64,000 nt of DNA from the NCBI GenBank assembly GCA_016717005.1, contig JADJUF010000039.1, positions 992,001 to 1,056,000 of the forward strand, in the 5' to 3' direction. The position numbers were made by a program, and so were the translations under genes. Below are positions 1-13,910 of the stretch, piece after piece; position 1 is the stretch's first letter; the number at the start of each line of letters is the position of its first letter. The DNA comes from Myxococcales bacterium (GTDB lineage Bacteria; Myxococcota_A; Polyangia; Haliangiales; Haliangiaceae). The notes beneath the pieces were generated by a model, which did no database searches, had not been told where the DNA came from, and was given only the letters and a program-made list of their open reading frames with translations.

Positions 1-615
<615 letters not shown>

Positions 616-617
616 CG

Positions 618-1400
618 ATGCGGCCGACGGTGCTCGTCGTCGCGCTGGGCGCGGTCGCGGTGATCGGCTGCGCCTCGGCCCGCACCCCCGGCGAGGTCGA
701 CGCCGCGGTCGCGGCCGACGCCGGCGCCGTCGACGCGCCTGACCTCGACGGCGGCGACGTCGACGCGCCCGACCTCGACGCCGCGCCGATCGACGCCGCG
801 CCGATCGACGCCGCGCTGCTCGACGCCGCGCTGCTCGACGCGCGCCCGATCGACGCGGTGCCCGCCGACGCGCCGATCGACGCCGTGCCGATCGACGCCG
901 CGTGCACGCCGACCTGGACCAACCTGCTCGGCAACGGCGGCTTCGAGGTCGGCGTCACGCCGTGGACCCAGACCACGACCATCATCCGCACCTCGGCGCA
1001 GATGCCGTTCGCGCCCCAGGCCGGCACCTACGCGGCGCTGCTCGGCGCCACCAACAACGCCAACGACGTGCTCGTGCAGACGGTCACGATCCCGGCCACG
1101 TCGACCGGGCTGCGCCTGCGCGGCTACAACTGCTTCGTCACCGAGGACATCATCATCACCGACGCCGACCGGTTCACCGCCCGGCTCGAGACCCCGGCCG
1201 GCGTCGCGGTCGAGACCCTGGCCAGCGAGACCAACTCGACGATCGCCCCGATCTGCGCCTGGCTGCCGTTCACGTGGACCGCCGCCGGCGGCCACCCCGG
1301 CGAGACGCTGGTGCTGCGGTTCCAGGTCACGACCAACTTCGCGCTGCTGTCGCGGTTCGCGCTCGACAGCCTCGCGCTCGAGGCGCTGGCCTGCCCGTGA
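618..1400 (+). CDS. Lipoprotein with Asp-Ala-rich linker and C-terminal beta-sandwich-like domain
   Basis: A 260-residue exported lipoprotein of unknown function. The start MRPTVLVVALGAVAVIGC has a hydrophobic core and a lipobox ending at Cys18. Residues about 25-95 are a low-complexity linker of repeated DAAPID and DALLDA units, a habit of myxobacterial lipoproteins and likely a spacer from the outer membrane. From about residue 97 a domain begins with LLGNGGFEVG and TPWTQ, a pattern of secreted carbohydrate-binding-like beta-sandwiches, and ends with LALEALACP. The ATG lies just after the stop of the dehydrogenase gene. The gene is convincing; binding carbohydrate is only a guess from the fold-like pattern. 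Confidence 0.8.
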   Translation: MRPTVLVVALGAVAVIGCASARTPGEVDAAVAADAGAVDAPDLDGGDVDAPDLDAAPIDAAPIDAALLDAALLDARPIDAVPADAPIDAVPIDAACTPTWTNLLGNGGFEVGVTPWTQTTTIIRTSAQMPFAPQAGTYAALLGATNNANDVLVQTVTIPATSTGLRLRGYNCFVTEDIIITDADRFTARLETPAGVAVETLASETNSTIAPICAWLPFTWTAAGGHPGETLVLRFQVTTNFALLSRFALDSLALEALACP

Positions 1401-1467
1401 CGCGGCGCCTGCGATTGTCGTGAGCGCGCTGCTGGCCGCCCGCACCGGCCCGTAGGACAATCGCGCC

Positions 1468-2139
1468 ATGGCAGCACCGAAGCGCCCGGCCCCCGGGCGC
1501 ACCCGCACGCCCAAGCCGACCGGCAAGAAGCCGCGCGCCGGCAAGGCCGCCTCCGCAGCCCCGATGATCGAGGTCCGGCGCATCCACCGGCGCGATCTCA
1601 ACCGGGTCTGGGAGTTCCTGAAGATCAGCTTCCACCACGTCAACCTCGAGACCGTCGAGTACCAGCGGCCGCGCACCAAGAAGCGGTTCGTCAAGACCTA
1701 CGACGAGGAGGGCGTCGACCAGCTGGTGTTCGAGGTCGGCGATCAGATCGTGGCCTACGCCGAGTGCGCCCACGAGGTCATCGGCACCGACAGCTGGATC
1801 AACGAGGCCTACTTCGAGCGCCGCAAGATGCGGCCGCTGTTCGTCGAGGAGCTGGCGGTCCACCCCGACTGGAACGGCCGCGGCGTCGGCGGGTTCGTGC
1901 TCGAGCAGCTCCACCACCTCGCCAAGGTCCGCGGCCTGTCGCACCTGGTGCTCGAGGTGGCCGAGAACAACGAGCACGCGCTGAGCTGGTACCGCAAGCG
2001 CAACTTCCGCAAGCTCGACGCCGCGATCTTCCTGGCCGCGTCGGTCGACACCGAGGACGAGCTCTTGCCGCCCAAGCCGGTCAAGGCGCCCGAGGCGAGC
2101 GCGCCGACCACGGCCCCCGTCCCGGACGACCCCGAGTAG
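1468..2139 (+). CDS. GNAT-family N-acetyltransferase
   Basis: A 223-residue acetyl-CoA-dependent N-acetyltransferase; substrate unknown. Residues 1-30 are a basic Pro/Lys/Arg-rich tail. The GNAT core runs from about residue 32 (MIEVRRIHRRDLNRVWEF) to about 190. Motif A is ELAVHPDWNGRGVGGFVLEQL, where the R-G-V-G loop binds the CoA pyrophosphate; motif B is LEVAENNEHALSWYRKRNFRK, the usual end of the fold. The C-terminal 30 residues are Pro/Ala-rich. A GACAAT hexamer at 1456-1461 lies 6 bases before the ATG, which fits a leaderless promoter. RimI-like protein acetylation is possible but not supported by context. Confidence 0.88.
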   Translation: MAAPKRPAPGRTRTPKPTGKKPRAGKAASAAPMIEVRRIHRRDLNRVWEFLKISFHHVNLETVEYQRPRTKKRFVKTYDEEGVDQLVFEVGDQIVAYAECAHEVIGTDSWINEAYFERRKMRPLFVEELAVHPDWNGRGVGGFVLEQLHHLAKVRGLSHLVLEVAENNEHALSWYRKRNFRKLDAAIFLAASVDTEDELLPPKPVKAPEASAPTTAPVPDDPE

Positions 2140-2148
2140 GCAGCCGCG

Positions 2149-2964
2149 TCAGGGCGCGGGCAGCGCCGCGACGACGTGGTCGACCACCGCGGCCGGCGCG
2201 TCGAGGTGCAGCCAGTGGCCGGCGCCGGCGACGACGTGGGTCGTGACGATCGCCGGCGCGTGCTCGAGCCGGGCCAGATCGTCGGCGCTGACGGTGCCGC
2301 CGCGCTCGGCCACGACCATCGTGATCGGCCCGGTCGCGGCCTCGATCGACGGCCACACGTCGACGGCGTAGTAGTCGAGCACCAGGGCGCGCACCGCGTC
2401 GAGGTCGAGGCGCAGGCGCAGCCCGCCGTCGACCGGCGCCAGGTTCATCGCCAGCCAGCCGGCCAGCGCCGGCGCGTGGCCGCGCGCCACCAGCGCCGCG
2501 ACGTAGTCGTCGCGCCGGGGCCACACCTGATCGAGCGCGCGCATCGAGGTCCACGCGTCGCGGACGCTGTTGTCGGGCGCGGCCCAGGCGCCCGGACGCG
2601 CGCTGGGCGTCGAGTCGAGGATCACCCGGTGGGCCAGCGCGTCGAGCCCCAGCACGACCTTGCCGCCGAACGAGTGACCGACCGCCACCGCCACCGGCGG
2701 GCCGGCGGCGCCGAGCTCGGCGATCAGCGCCGCGACGTCGCCGGTGCAGGCCGCGACCGTGTGCGGCGGCGCGCCCGCGCTCGAGCGCCCGTGCAGCCGC
2801 AGATCGATCAGCGCCGCGCCCCAGCCCGGCGCCCGGGCCAGCACCTGGCGGGCGATCGAGCGCCAGTTGCTGCCGCTGCCGTAGAGCCCGTGGGTGAACG
2901 CGACCAGCCGGGTCGCGCCGGCCGGGATCAGCAGCTCGTGGTGCAAGGTCGCGCGCGCGGGCAC
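2149..2964 (-). CDS. Alpha/beta-fold hydrolase
   Basis: A 271-residue serine hydrolase of the alpha/beta superfamily, probably a cytoplasmic esterase or thioesterase. The oxyanion region is THGLYGSGSNW near residue 30. The nucleophile elbow is VGHSFGGK (G-H-S-F-G). The likely catalytic His is in GAGHWLHLDAPAAVV near the C-terminus. Architecture and length fit YbfF/YbfK-type esterases. The start is GTG. Only one base separates it from the stop of the upstream small lipoprotein gene, so the two probably share a transcript. It converges on the acetyltransferase gene with a 9-base gap. Substrate is unknown. Confidence 0.87.
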   Translation of the reverse strand: MPARATLHHELLIPAGATRLVAFTHGLYGSGSNWRSIARQVLARAPGWGAALIDLRLHGRSSAGAPPHTVAACTGDVAALIAELGAAGPPVAVAVGHSFGGKVVLGLDALAHRVILDSTPSARPGAWAAPDNSVRDAWTSMRALDQVWPRRDDYVAALVARGHAPALAGWLAMNLAPVDGGLRLRLDLDAVRALVLDYYAVDVWPSIEAATGPITMVVAERGGTVSADDLARLEHAPAIVTTHVVAGAGHWLHLDAPAAVVDHVVAALPAP

Positions 2965-2965
2965 G

Positions 2966-3448
2966 TCAGAACTGCGCCTCGACGTGCTTGTGCGTGGCCA
3001 CGAGGTCGATGAGGTAGTTTGCGAGATCGATCACATCCTGATCCTTGGTGCGGCGCGACACCTGCACCGAGATCAGCTCGTGGTCGCCGTCCTCGCCGGG
3101 CTCGCGCAGGCGCAGGATGACCGTGCCGTGCTTGGCGTCGGGCTTGCCCCGCTTGCGGCCGCCCACGTCGACGAGCTCGATCAGCCTCCACAGGGTCCGG
3201 GCCTCCTTGCTCGACAGCTCGATCGTGCCGATCTCGTCGGACCGGGTCTCGTTGACGACGGCGACCCACAGCGAGTTGCCGCGGGTGCGGAACGTCCATT
3301 CGGTGCCGTCGGGCTTGGTGCTGACGAACTCGAACGAACGGCCGTTGACCTCACCGCGAGGATCGTTCGACACTTGCTTGTCGGGCGCGCTGCACGCGAC
3401 CGACATGGTCAGCGCGACGACCAGAGCGAAGATGCACCGCACGCGCAC
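2966..3448 (-). CDS. Small lipoprotein or secreted protein of unknown function
   Basis: About 160 residues. There is no ATG in a sensible place: the chosen GTG at 3448 gives VRVRCIFALVVALTMSVACSAPDK, a signal sequence with a lipobox-like Cys. GTG at 3451 or 3442 would also do. The body has charged beta-rich segments (GRSFEFVSTKPDGTEWTFR, WVAVVNETRSDEIGTIELS) and ends HKHVEAQF. I do not recognise the family. The 5' end overlaps that of the divergent LamG gene, so the two start codons lie within about 16 bases of each other and the promoters must interlock. It precedes the hydrolase gene by 1 base. Confidence 0.65.
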   Translation of the reverse strand: MRVRCIFALVVALTMSVACSAPDKQVSNDPRGEVNGRSFEFVSTKPDGTEWTFRTRGNSLWVAVVNETRSDEIGTIELSSKEARTLWRLIELVDVGGRKRGKPDAKHGTVILRLREPGEDGDHELISVQVSRRTKDQDVIDLANYLIDLVATHKHVEAQF

Positions 3449-4304
3449 CACTTCACCAGGTCTGGTCCGCGCCGTCAAAGGCGCGGCGGTCGCGGCGTGC
3501 GCGGCGGCCCTGGGCTGCGGGTTCCAGGCCAGCGGGCCCGGCGGTGACGGCGACGGCGGGCGCGTCGACGCCGCGGTGACCGACGGCCCGGTCGCCAGCG
3601 ACGGCCGCCCACCGCTCGACGCGGTCGACGCGGCCGACCCGCCCGGCGGGTTCTGCGCTGAGGACCCGGCGCTGATCGTGTGCATGACCTTCGACAGTGG
3701 CGCCGCGACCAACGAGGTCTTCACCGGGCCGCAGATCACGACGTCGACCGGGCTGACGCCGTCGGTCGGCCGGGTCGGGATGGCCGGCGGGTTCGCGACC
3801 GACACCGTCGTCTGGTGGAACGAGACCTCGGCGCTGGACGTGCAAGCGCCGTTCACGATCGAGATGTTCATCTACTACACCGTCGATCCGCCGCTGAACG
3901 GCGCGTCCGCCGATCGCCGGATCGGCCTCATCGACAACAACGGCCAGTACTCGATGTTCCTGGGCTGGCACCAGGCCGCCGGCGCGCCCAGCGAGAGCGT
4001 CACGCCCTACTGCAACATCAACGCGACCGCCTGGGGCGCGCCGGTGTCGCGCAACACCTGGCACCACGTCGCGTGCGTCCACACCGGGGCGACGCTGACG
4101 GTCTACACCGACGGCGTGGCCGGCGTCCCGACCAACACCGCGACCCCGATCACGACCACCGGCGGCGACGGCACCACGCTCGGGCAGAACTGCGACAGCG
4201 ACCCGACGACGACGTCGACGCCGCTGGTCGGGGGCCTCGACGAGCTGCGGCTCTGGACGGTCGCGCGCTCGCCGGTCGAGCTGCTCGCGGCCGCGCAGCG
4301 ATGA
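3432..4304 (+). CDS. LamG/concanavalin-like lectin domain lipoprotein
   Basis: A 290-residue exported lipoprotein. The signal region ends in the lipobox AALGC at about residue 28, followed by a Gly/Asp/Ala linker with several Asp-Ala pairs. From about residue 75 (LIVCMTFDSG) to the end it has the LamG jelly-roll pattern: a WWNETSALDVQAPFTIEMF strand set, DNNGQYSMFLGWH, NTWHHVACVHTGATLTVYTDG, and the final GGLDELRLWTVARSPVEL. Such domains bind glycans or proteins at the cell surface. ATG 3432 is the only start that keeps the whole signal peptide. Its stop overlaps the next start (ATGA), so the MMACHC-like gene is probably cotranslated. Confidence 0.85.
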   Translation: MHRTRTTSPGLVRAVKGAAVAACAAALGCGFQASGPGGDGDGGRVDAAVTDGPVASDGRPPLDAVDAADPPGGFCAEDPALIVCMTFDSGAATNEVFTGPQITTSTGLTPSVGRVGMAGGFATDTVVWWNETSALDVQAPFTIEMFIYYTVDPPLNGASADRRIGLIDNNGQYSMFLGWHQAAGAPSESVTPYCNINATAWGAPVSRNTWHHVACVHTGATLTVYTDGVAGVPTNTATPITTTGGDGTTLGQNCDSDPTTTSTPLVGGLDELRLWTVARSPVELLAAAQR

Positions 4305-4999
4305 CCCCGGCCGCGCGGGTCGCGGCGATCGCCGACGCGTGCGCGCGCGGCGGCTTCGACCTGCACGCGACCGCGGCCGTCGCCGACTACAACGTCCGGG
4401 TTCCGGACGACGTGCGCTTGCCCGACCTGGGCCGGCCCCGGGCCCTGGTGGTCGTGATCGGCAACACCGCGGCGCTGTGGCCCCGGTTCGCGGCCGCGCT
4501 GGCCGATGATCCGGACCTCGCGGCCGCGGCCGATCCGCTCGACACCTACGCCGCGCAGGTCATCGGCGCCGCGGTCGCCGCCGCGACGCCCGACGTCGCG
4601 ACCGAGGTCCGCTACGCGCCCGAGCCGCCGCCGCGGTGCGTGGCGATCCAGCGTCTGGCCGAGGTCGCCGGCCTGGCCGCGCTGGCCCCGAGCCACCTGG
4701 CGATCCACCCGATCTACGGGCCGTGGTTCGCGCTGCGGGCCGCCATCGTCATCGACGTCGACGGCCCGCCGCCGCGGCCGGTCCCGGCGCGCGCGTGCGA
4801 CTGCGCCCAGGGCTGCCAGCCGGCCCTGGACCGCGCGCTCGCCGCGGGCGCGCCGCGCGACGCCGCCGAGCTGCGCGAGCGCTGGCGGCTGTGGCTCGCG
4901 GTGCGCGACGCGTGCCCGGTCGGCCGGGCCTGGCGCTACGGCGAGCAGCAGCTCACCTACCACTACACCGGCGATCGCGCGGCGTTGCCGCACGCCTGA
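4301..4999 (+). CDS. MMACHC (CblC)-like cobalamin-processing protein
   Basis: A 232-residue protein resembling the vertebrate cobalamin chaperone and dealkylase/decyanase MMACHC, which removes the upper axial ligand of cobalamins in the cytoplasm. Matching landmarks in order are DPLDTYAAQVIGAA (MMACHC has DPVDQ), an alpha segment IQRLAEVAGLAALAPS, then HLAIHPIYGPWFALRAAIVID, the counterpart of the conserved HP-[RI]-[FY]-G-x-WFA-[IL]-R stretch. Four Cys lie in DCAQGCQP and DACPVG. Its start overlaps the stop of the LamG gene, an odd partner for a cytoplasmic enzyme. The family assignment rests on remembered motif similarity. Confidence 0.7.
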   Translation: MTPAARVAAIADACARGGFDLHATAAVADYNVRVPDDVRLPDLGRPRALVVVIGNTAALWPRFAAALADDPDLAAAADPLDTYAAQVIGAAVAAATPDVATEVRYAPEPPPRCVAIQRLAEVAGLAALAPSHLAIHPIYGPWFALRAAIVIDVDGPPPRPVPARACDCAQGCQPALDRALAAGAPRDAAELRERWRLWLAVRDACPVGRAWRYGEQQLTYHYTGDRAALPHA

Positions 5000-5045
5000 G
5001 CAGGAGCCGGCCGGCGCCCGTTGTCGGCGGGCGCGGGGCCAGATA

Positions 5046-5055
5046 CTGTATATCC

Positions 5056-5061
<6 letters not shown>
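5046..5061. promoter_or_regulatory. LexA-box-like palindrome over the lhr start
   Basis: CTGTATATCCGTGCAG has the form CTGT-N8-GCAG, one base from the gamma-proteobacterial LexA consensus CTGT-N8-ACAG. It overlaps the GTG start of lhr and lies in a short AT-rich patch that may also hold the -10 region. Myxobacterial LexA sites are described with a different consensus, so this may be chance. Confidence 0.25.
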
Positions 5062-9521
<4,460 letters not shown>

Positions 9522-9525
<4 letters not shown>

Positions 9526-9935
9526 CCGCCTCGCCCCTCCGCTCGCTCGCCGCTCGGTTCCGCCCGGCCTGGCCCCACGCCTTCATCGCCGGGTTCGTGG
9601 CGCTGCAGCTGCTGTTGCCGCTGCAGTACTACCTGGCGCGCCGCGATCGCCACGACGAGCGGTTCGCGTGGCGGATGTTCTCGTCGACCCGCATGCTCAA
9701 GTGCGCGGTCGAGGTGCGCGTCGACGACCGCCCGATCGAGCTGACCCGCGAGTTCCACGACGCCTGGATCGCGATCGCGCAGCGCGGCCGCCGCGCGGTG
9801 ATCGAGGCCATGGGGGCGCGCCTGTGCGCGCGGCACCCCGGCGCGACGGTGACGGCGTTCCTGACCTGCAAGCCGGCGCGCGGCGACGCCTACTCGGTCG
9901 GCGGCTTCGACCTGTGCACGATCCCGGAGCTCTAG
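9522..9935 (+). CDS. Small protein resembling the C-terminal end of vitamin K gamma-carboxylase-like (HTTM) proteins
   Basis: 137 residues. One hydrophobic segment (HAFIAGFVALQLLLPLQYYL) is followed by DRHDERFAWRMFSS, which closely follows the QLLxPLRHxLYP...EGHRFSWRM block of gamma-glutamyl-carboxylase-like membrane proteins. The remainder (LKCAVEVRVDDRPIEL ... FDLCTIPEL) is a soluble tail. In typical family members this block is fused to the HTTM core; here the core is the next gene, 8 bases downstream, so the pair looks like a split carboxylase-like protein. GTG start overlaps the lhr stop. The catalytic Lys of true carboxylases cannot be placed, so enzyme activity is not claimed. Confidence 0.65.
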
Positions 9936-9943
9936 GCATCGCC

Positions 9944-11468
9944 GTGGCCAAGCGCACCCGCTCTCAACGCTCCCGCGGCGGCCCCCGGCCCGCGCCAGCC
10001 ACCGACGGCGCCGCCGCCGACGCGCCCGCGCCCGCGCCTCGACGAGCGCCCGTGCGCGCGGCCGCGTTGCCCGCGGCCCTGCGCGGCCGGTTCTGGCTCG
10101 ACTTCGATCGGTCGTGGTCGAGCTGGGTCATCTTCCGCACGATCTTCTTCGGCCTGCACGCGATCGACGCGGTGCTGCAGCTCGCCCACGCGCCGCGCTA
10201 CGGCGCCGGCGGCTTCAACGTGCCGCAGCTGCCGCTGCCGTTCATGCCCGACCCCACCCGGACCGGCATGGCGTTCGTCTACGGCGCGCTCGCGATCGCG
10301 TTCGGGCTGATCGCGCTGGGCGTGGCGGTGCGCTGGCTCTTGCCCCTGGCGGCGACGCTCTACGCCTACGCCTACTTCGTCAGCCAGCTCGACTCGTACC
10401 AGCACCACTACCTGATGTGCCTGGTGCTGCTGCTCGCGTGCTTCGTCCCGACCGCGCCGACCTCGATCGGCGCCGACGGCCGCCGCTGGCTGCGGTCGTG
10501 GGCGCTGCGGCTGGTGCTGGTGCAGCTCGGCATCGTCTACCTGTGGGCCGCGGTCGCCAAGATCGAGGGCCCGTGGCTCGACGGCACGCTGCTCCAGCTC
10601 CAGCTCCAGCCCGGCACGATGCGGACGATCGTCGCCGGGCTCGGCTTCGCCACGGTCGCCAAGCTGGTGCTCGCGACCGAGGCCACGCTGGCGGTGACGG
10701 TGTGGAACCGCGCGACCTGGTGGCTGGCGCTGCCCCTCGGCGTCGGCCTGCACGTCGGCATCGCCCTGATCGATCTCGAGATCGGCCTGTTCTCCTACTA
10801 CATGATCGCGGCCTACGTGCTGGTGTTGCCGCCGGCGGCCACGGCCGCGGTCGGCCGCGCGCTGGGCCGGGCGGTCGCGCCGCTGGCGCGGATCCCGACG
10901 GCGGCGACGCTGCTCGCTGCGACCGCGGCGCTGATCGTCGGCGTCGTGCTGGTCGCGCGGAACCCGCTGCCGCTGGGCTGGGCGACCGCGCTCGGCGTCG
11001 CGATGATCGTCGGGGCCGCCGTCGCTGGTCGCCGTGGCGGCCTGGCCGCGCTGGCCCGCACCCTCGGAGCGGGCGCCGCGGCGCTCGCGCTGGTGGCGAC
11101 CGTCCTGGCCTCGACCGACGTCGCGGCCGATCACTTCCGCACCTGGGCCGGCGCGTCGCGCCGCCTCGGGCTGCCCAGCGAGCGCGCGGGCTACGAGGGC
11201 CTGCTCGCCGTCGACAGCGACTCGGAGTACGCGCACTTCTACCTCGGCCAGCTCGACCTCAAGGCCGGCGCCACCGAGGCGGCGCGCGCGCACTTCGCGG
11301 CCGGCCAGCGCGGCGCGCCCACCCGCGTGCGCTGCTACCTGGCCGAGGCCGCGGTGCTCGCGTCGACCGGTCAGCGCGACGACGCCATCGCCACCCTCGA
11401 GCGCGGGCTCGCGCGCGTGCCCGGCGATCCCGAGCTGCGCCAGCGCCTCGCGGCGCTGCGAGGCGGCG

Positions 11469-11479
<11 letters not shown>
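9944..11479 (+). CDS. HTTM-domain membrane protein with C-terminal TPR-like tail
   Basis: 511 residues. After a basic, Ala/Pro-rich cytoplasmic N-terminus (about 1-50), several membrane helices follow in the pattern of the horizontally transferred transmembrane (HTTM) family related to vitamin K-dependent gamma-carboxylase: DRSWSSWVIFRTIFFGLHAID, FVSQLDSYQHHYLMCLVLLLA, LRLVLVQLGIVYLWAAVAKI and LPLGVGLHVGIALID. From about residue 430 a soluble TPR-like region (YAHFYLGQLDLKAGATEAARAHF, QRDDAIATLERGLARVPGDPELRQRL) is appended. GTG 9944 follows the split-partner gene by 8 bases and its 3' end overlaps nth by 11 bases. Role unknown; a membrane redox or modification function is only inferred from the family. 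Confidence 0.78.
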
Positions 11480-12134
<655 letters not shown>

Positions 12135-12304
12135 CGCCCGCGTCGTCGACGGCGTCGTCGGGCCCAGCGGCCCTGGGCGCGGCGCGGCGCGACCGGCGCC
12201 CCAGCTCGTCGCGGCGCGCGCCGGACCAGGCCGGGTCGGGCAGGTCGTCATTTGTTCGTGCTTTGCCGTCGCGGCCGGTCCCGATCGGAGCGCACGCTCG
12301 TGCC

Positions 12305-13174
12305 ATGCGCAGGCACGAGGTCGTGGCGATGCTCCTGGTGCTCGGCGCCGGGCCGGCCCGCGCCGACGTCGCGCCGGTGGCGGCCGAGCTCACCGCGACG
12401 TCGACGCTCGGCCGCGGCGCGCGCCACGCCGCGTGGCGGGCGTTCGACCTCGACACCGCCACGACCTGGTGCCCGGCCGCGCGCGACGACGCCGCGGGCG
12501 GCGGTCAGCTCACGGTCACGTTCGCGCAGCCGGTGACCGTGCGCGCGCTCGAGGTCTACGGCCAGCCCCACGACGACGCCGCCGTGCCGCGCGCGCTGAC
12601 CGTGACCAGCGACGGCGGCGCCGTCACCGTCGCCTTCGACGCGAGCGCGGTCGAGCCGACCGCGATCACGCTGCCGGCCGGCGTCACCAGCAGCCTGACC
12701 TTCCGGTTCGGCCCGCGCCCGGCCGGCGACGACCGCCCGGCCTGCATCACCGAGATCGACCTCCAGCTCGACGGCGCGGCGCTGGTCTATGGCGCGCCGC
12801 CGGCGGCGGTCGCCGCGCTGCCGACCGCGCTCACCACCCTCGCCGCCGCGCTGGGCCGCTGCGACCGCAAGCGCCTCGCGCGGCTGGTGCACGTCCCGGT
12901 CGGCTTCCGCGAGATCGACATGACGACGCGGCACACCTATCCGGAGTCCTCCGAGACCGACCCGCGCGCGTTCCGACGGGTGCGCGACGTCCCGTGCGAC
13001 TGGACCGTCCACGACCAGGACGGCGATCCCAGCGACCCGGTGCTCGACCAGGGCATGGCGCCGGGCGTGGTCCGCGTGGTCGGCGGCGCCGCCATCACCA
13101 CGGTGTTCTGGGAGCTGTCGTGGCGGGCCCGGCGCTGGCAGCTGACCTCGATCGACAGCGCGTTCTTCGAGTGA
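12305..13174 (+). CDS. Secreted discoidin-like (F5/8 type C-like) domain protein
   Basis: 289 residues. The signal peptide MRRHEVVAMLLVLGAGPARA is followed by a mature start DVAPVAAEL. Residues about 25-155 show the discoidin-like or NADase-type glycan-binding pattern: GARHAAWRAFDLDTATTWCPAA, then GGGQLTVTFAQPVTVRALEVYG and ACITEIDLQLDG. The second half (about 175-289) is unassigned and ends with FWELSWRARRWQLTSIDSAFFE, like the tail of NTF2-like or DUF domains. ATG 12305 has a CACGCT hexamer 6 bases upstream, the recurrent leaderless-type arrangement here. Probably an extracellular binding protein. Confidence 0.75.
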   Translation: MRRHEVVAMLLVLGAGPARADVAPVAAELTATSTLGRGARHAAWRAFDLDTATTWCPAARDDAAGGGQLTVTFAQPVTVRALEVYGQPHDDAAVPRALTVTSDGGAVTVAFDASAVEPTAITLPAGVTSSLTFRFGPRPAGDDRPACITEIDLQLDGAALVYGAPPAAVAALPTALTTLAAALGRCDRKRLARLVHVPVGFREIDMTTRHTYPESSETDPRAFRRVRDVPCDWTVHDQDGDPSDPVLDQGMAPGVVRVVGGAAITTVFWELSWRARRWQLTSIDSAFFE

Positions 13175-13217
13175 CCGGCGCGCGCCAAGCCCGGGCAGTC
13201 GTGGCAAGGTCGGCGCC

Positions 13218-13910
13218 ATGGCCGATGACGACAAGCTGGCGCGCATCGTGGAAGCGCGGATGAAGCTGCGCGACCGGTTCCAGCGCGACATGACCGCGAC
13301 GCCGTCGCTGGCCGACGACGCGCCCCAGGGCACCGGGCCCCGCAACCGCCACGGCATGCCGCAGCTGCCGCCCGATCAGTACGAGACCAAGAAGTGGCCG
13401 GTGCTCGATCTGGGCCTGAAGCCAGAGGTGCCGAAGGCGACCTGGCGGCTCACGATCGACGGCACCTGCGCGGCCCCGCGGGCGCTGGCCTGGGCCGACC
13501 TCGAGGCGTTCGAGCAGGTCGAGGACGTCAGCGACTTCCACTGCGTGACCAAGTGGTCGCGCATGAACATGCGCTGGCGCGGCGTGCGCCTGGCCGACGT
13601 CCTCGCGGCGGCCGAGCCGCACCCGAGCGCGCGCTTCGTCCTGTGCCACGCCTACGACGGCTACACCACCAACCTGCCGCTGGCCGAGGCGCTCAAGCCC
13701 GACGTCCTGCTGGTCCACACCGTCGACGACGCGCCGCTGCCGGTCGAGCACGGCGGCCCGTGCCGGGTGATCACGCCGCAGCTGTACGCGTGGAAGGGCG
13801 CCAAGTGGGTGTCGCGGCTCGAGCTCCTCGACGACGATCGCCCGGGCTTCTGGGAGGAGCGCGGCTACTCCAACACCGCGTACCCCTGGCGCAACGATCG
13901 CTACTCGTGA
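13218..13910 (+). CDS. Molybdopterin-dependent oxidoreductase (sulfite oxidase fold)
   Basis: A 230-residue single-domain protein of the sulfite oxidase/MsrP fold without signal peptide, so probably cytoplasmic. The Mo-ligating Cys is Cys109 in VSDFHCVTKWSRMNMRWRGV, a hallmark of the family. The conserved closing segments DAPLPVEHGGPCRVITPQLYAWKGAKWVSRLEL and GFWEERGYSNTAYPW are all present. Short stand-alone versions usually receive electrons from an unknown partner. A CAAGGT hexamer lies 7 bases before the ATG. It overlaps the following lipoprotein gene (GTGA), but the functional link is unclear. Confidence 0.92.
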   Translation: MADDDKLARIVEARMKLRDRFQRDMTATPSLADDAPQGTGPRNRHGMPQLPPDQYETKKWPVLDLGLKPEVPKATWRLTIDGTCAAPRALAWADLEAFEQVEDVSDFHCVTKWSRMNMRWRGVRLADVLAAAEPHPSARFVLCHAYDGYTTNLPLAEALKPDVLLVHTVDDAPLPVEHGGPCRVITPQLYAWKGAKWVSRLELLDDDRPGFWEERGYSNTAYPWRNDRYS

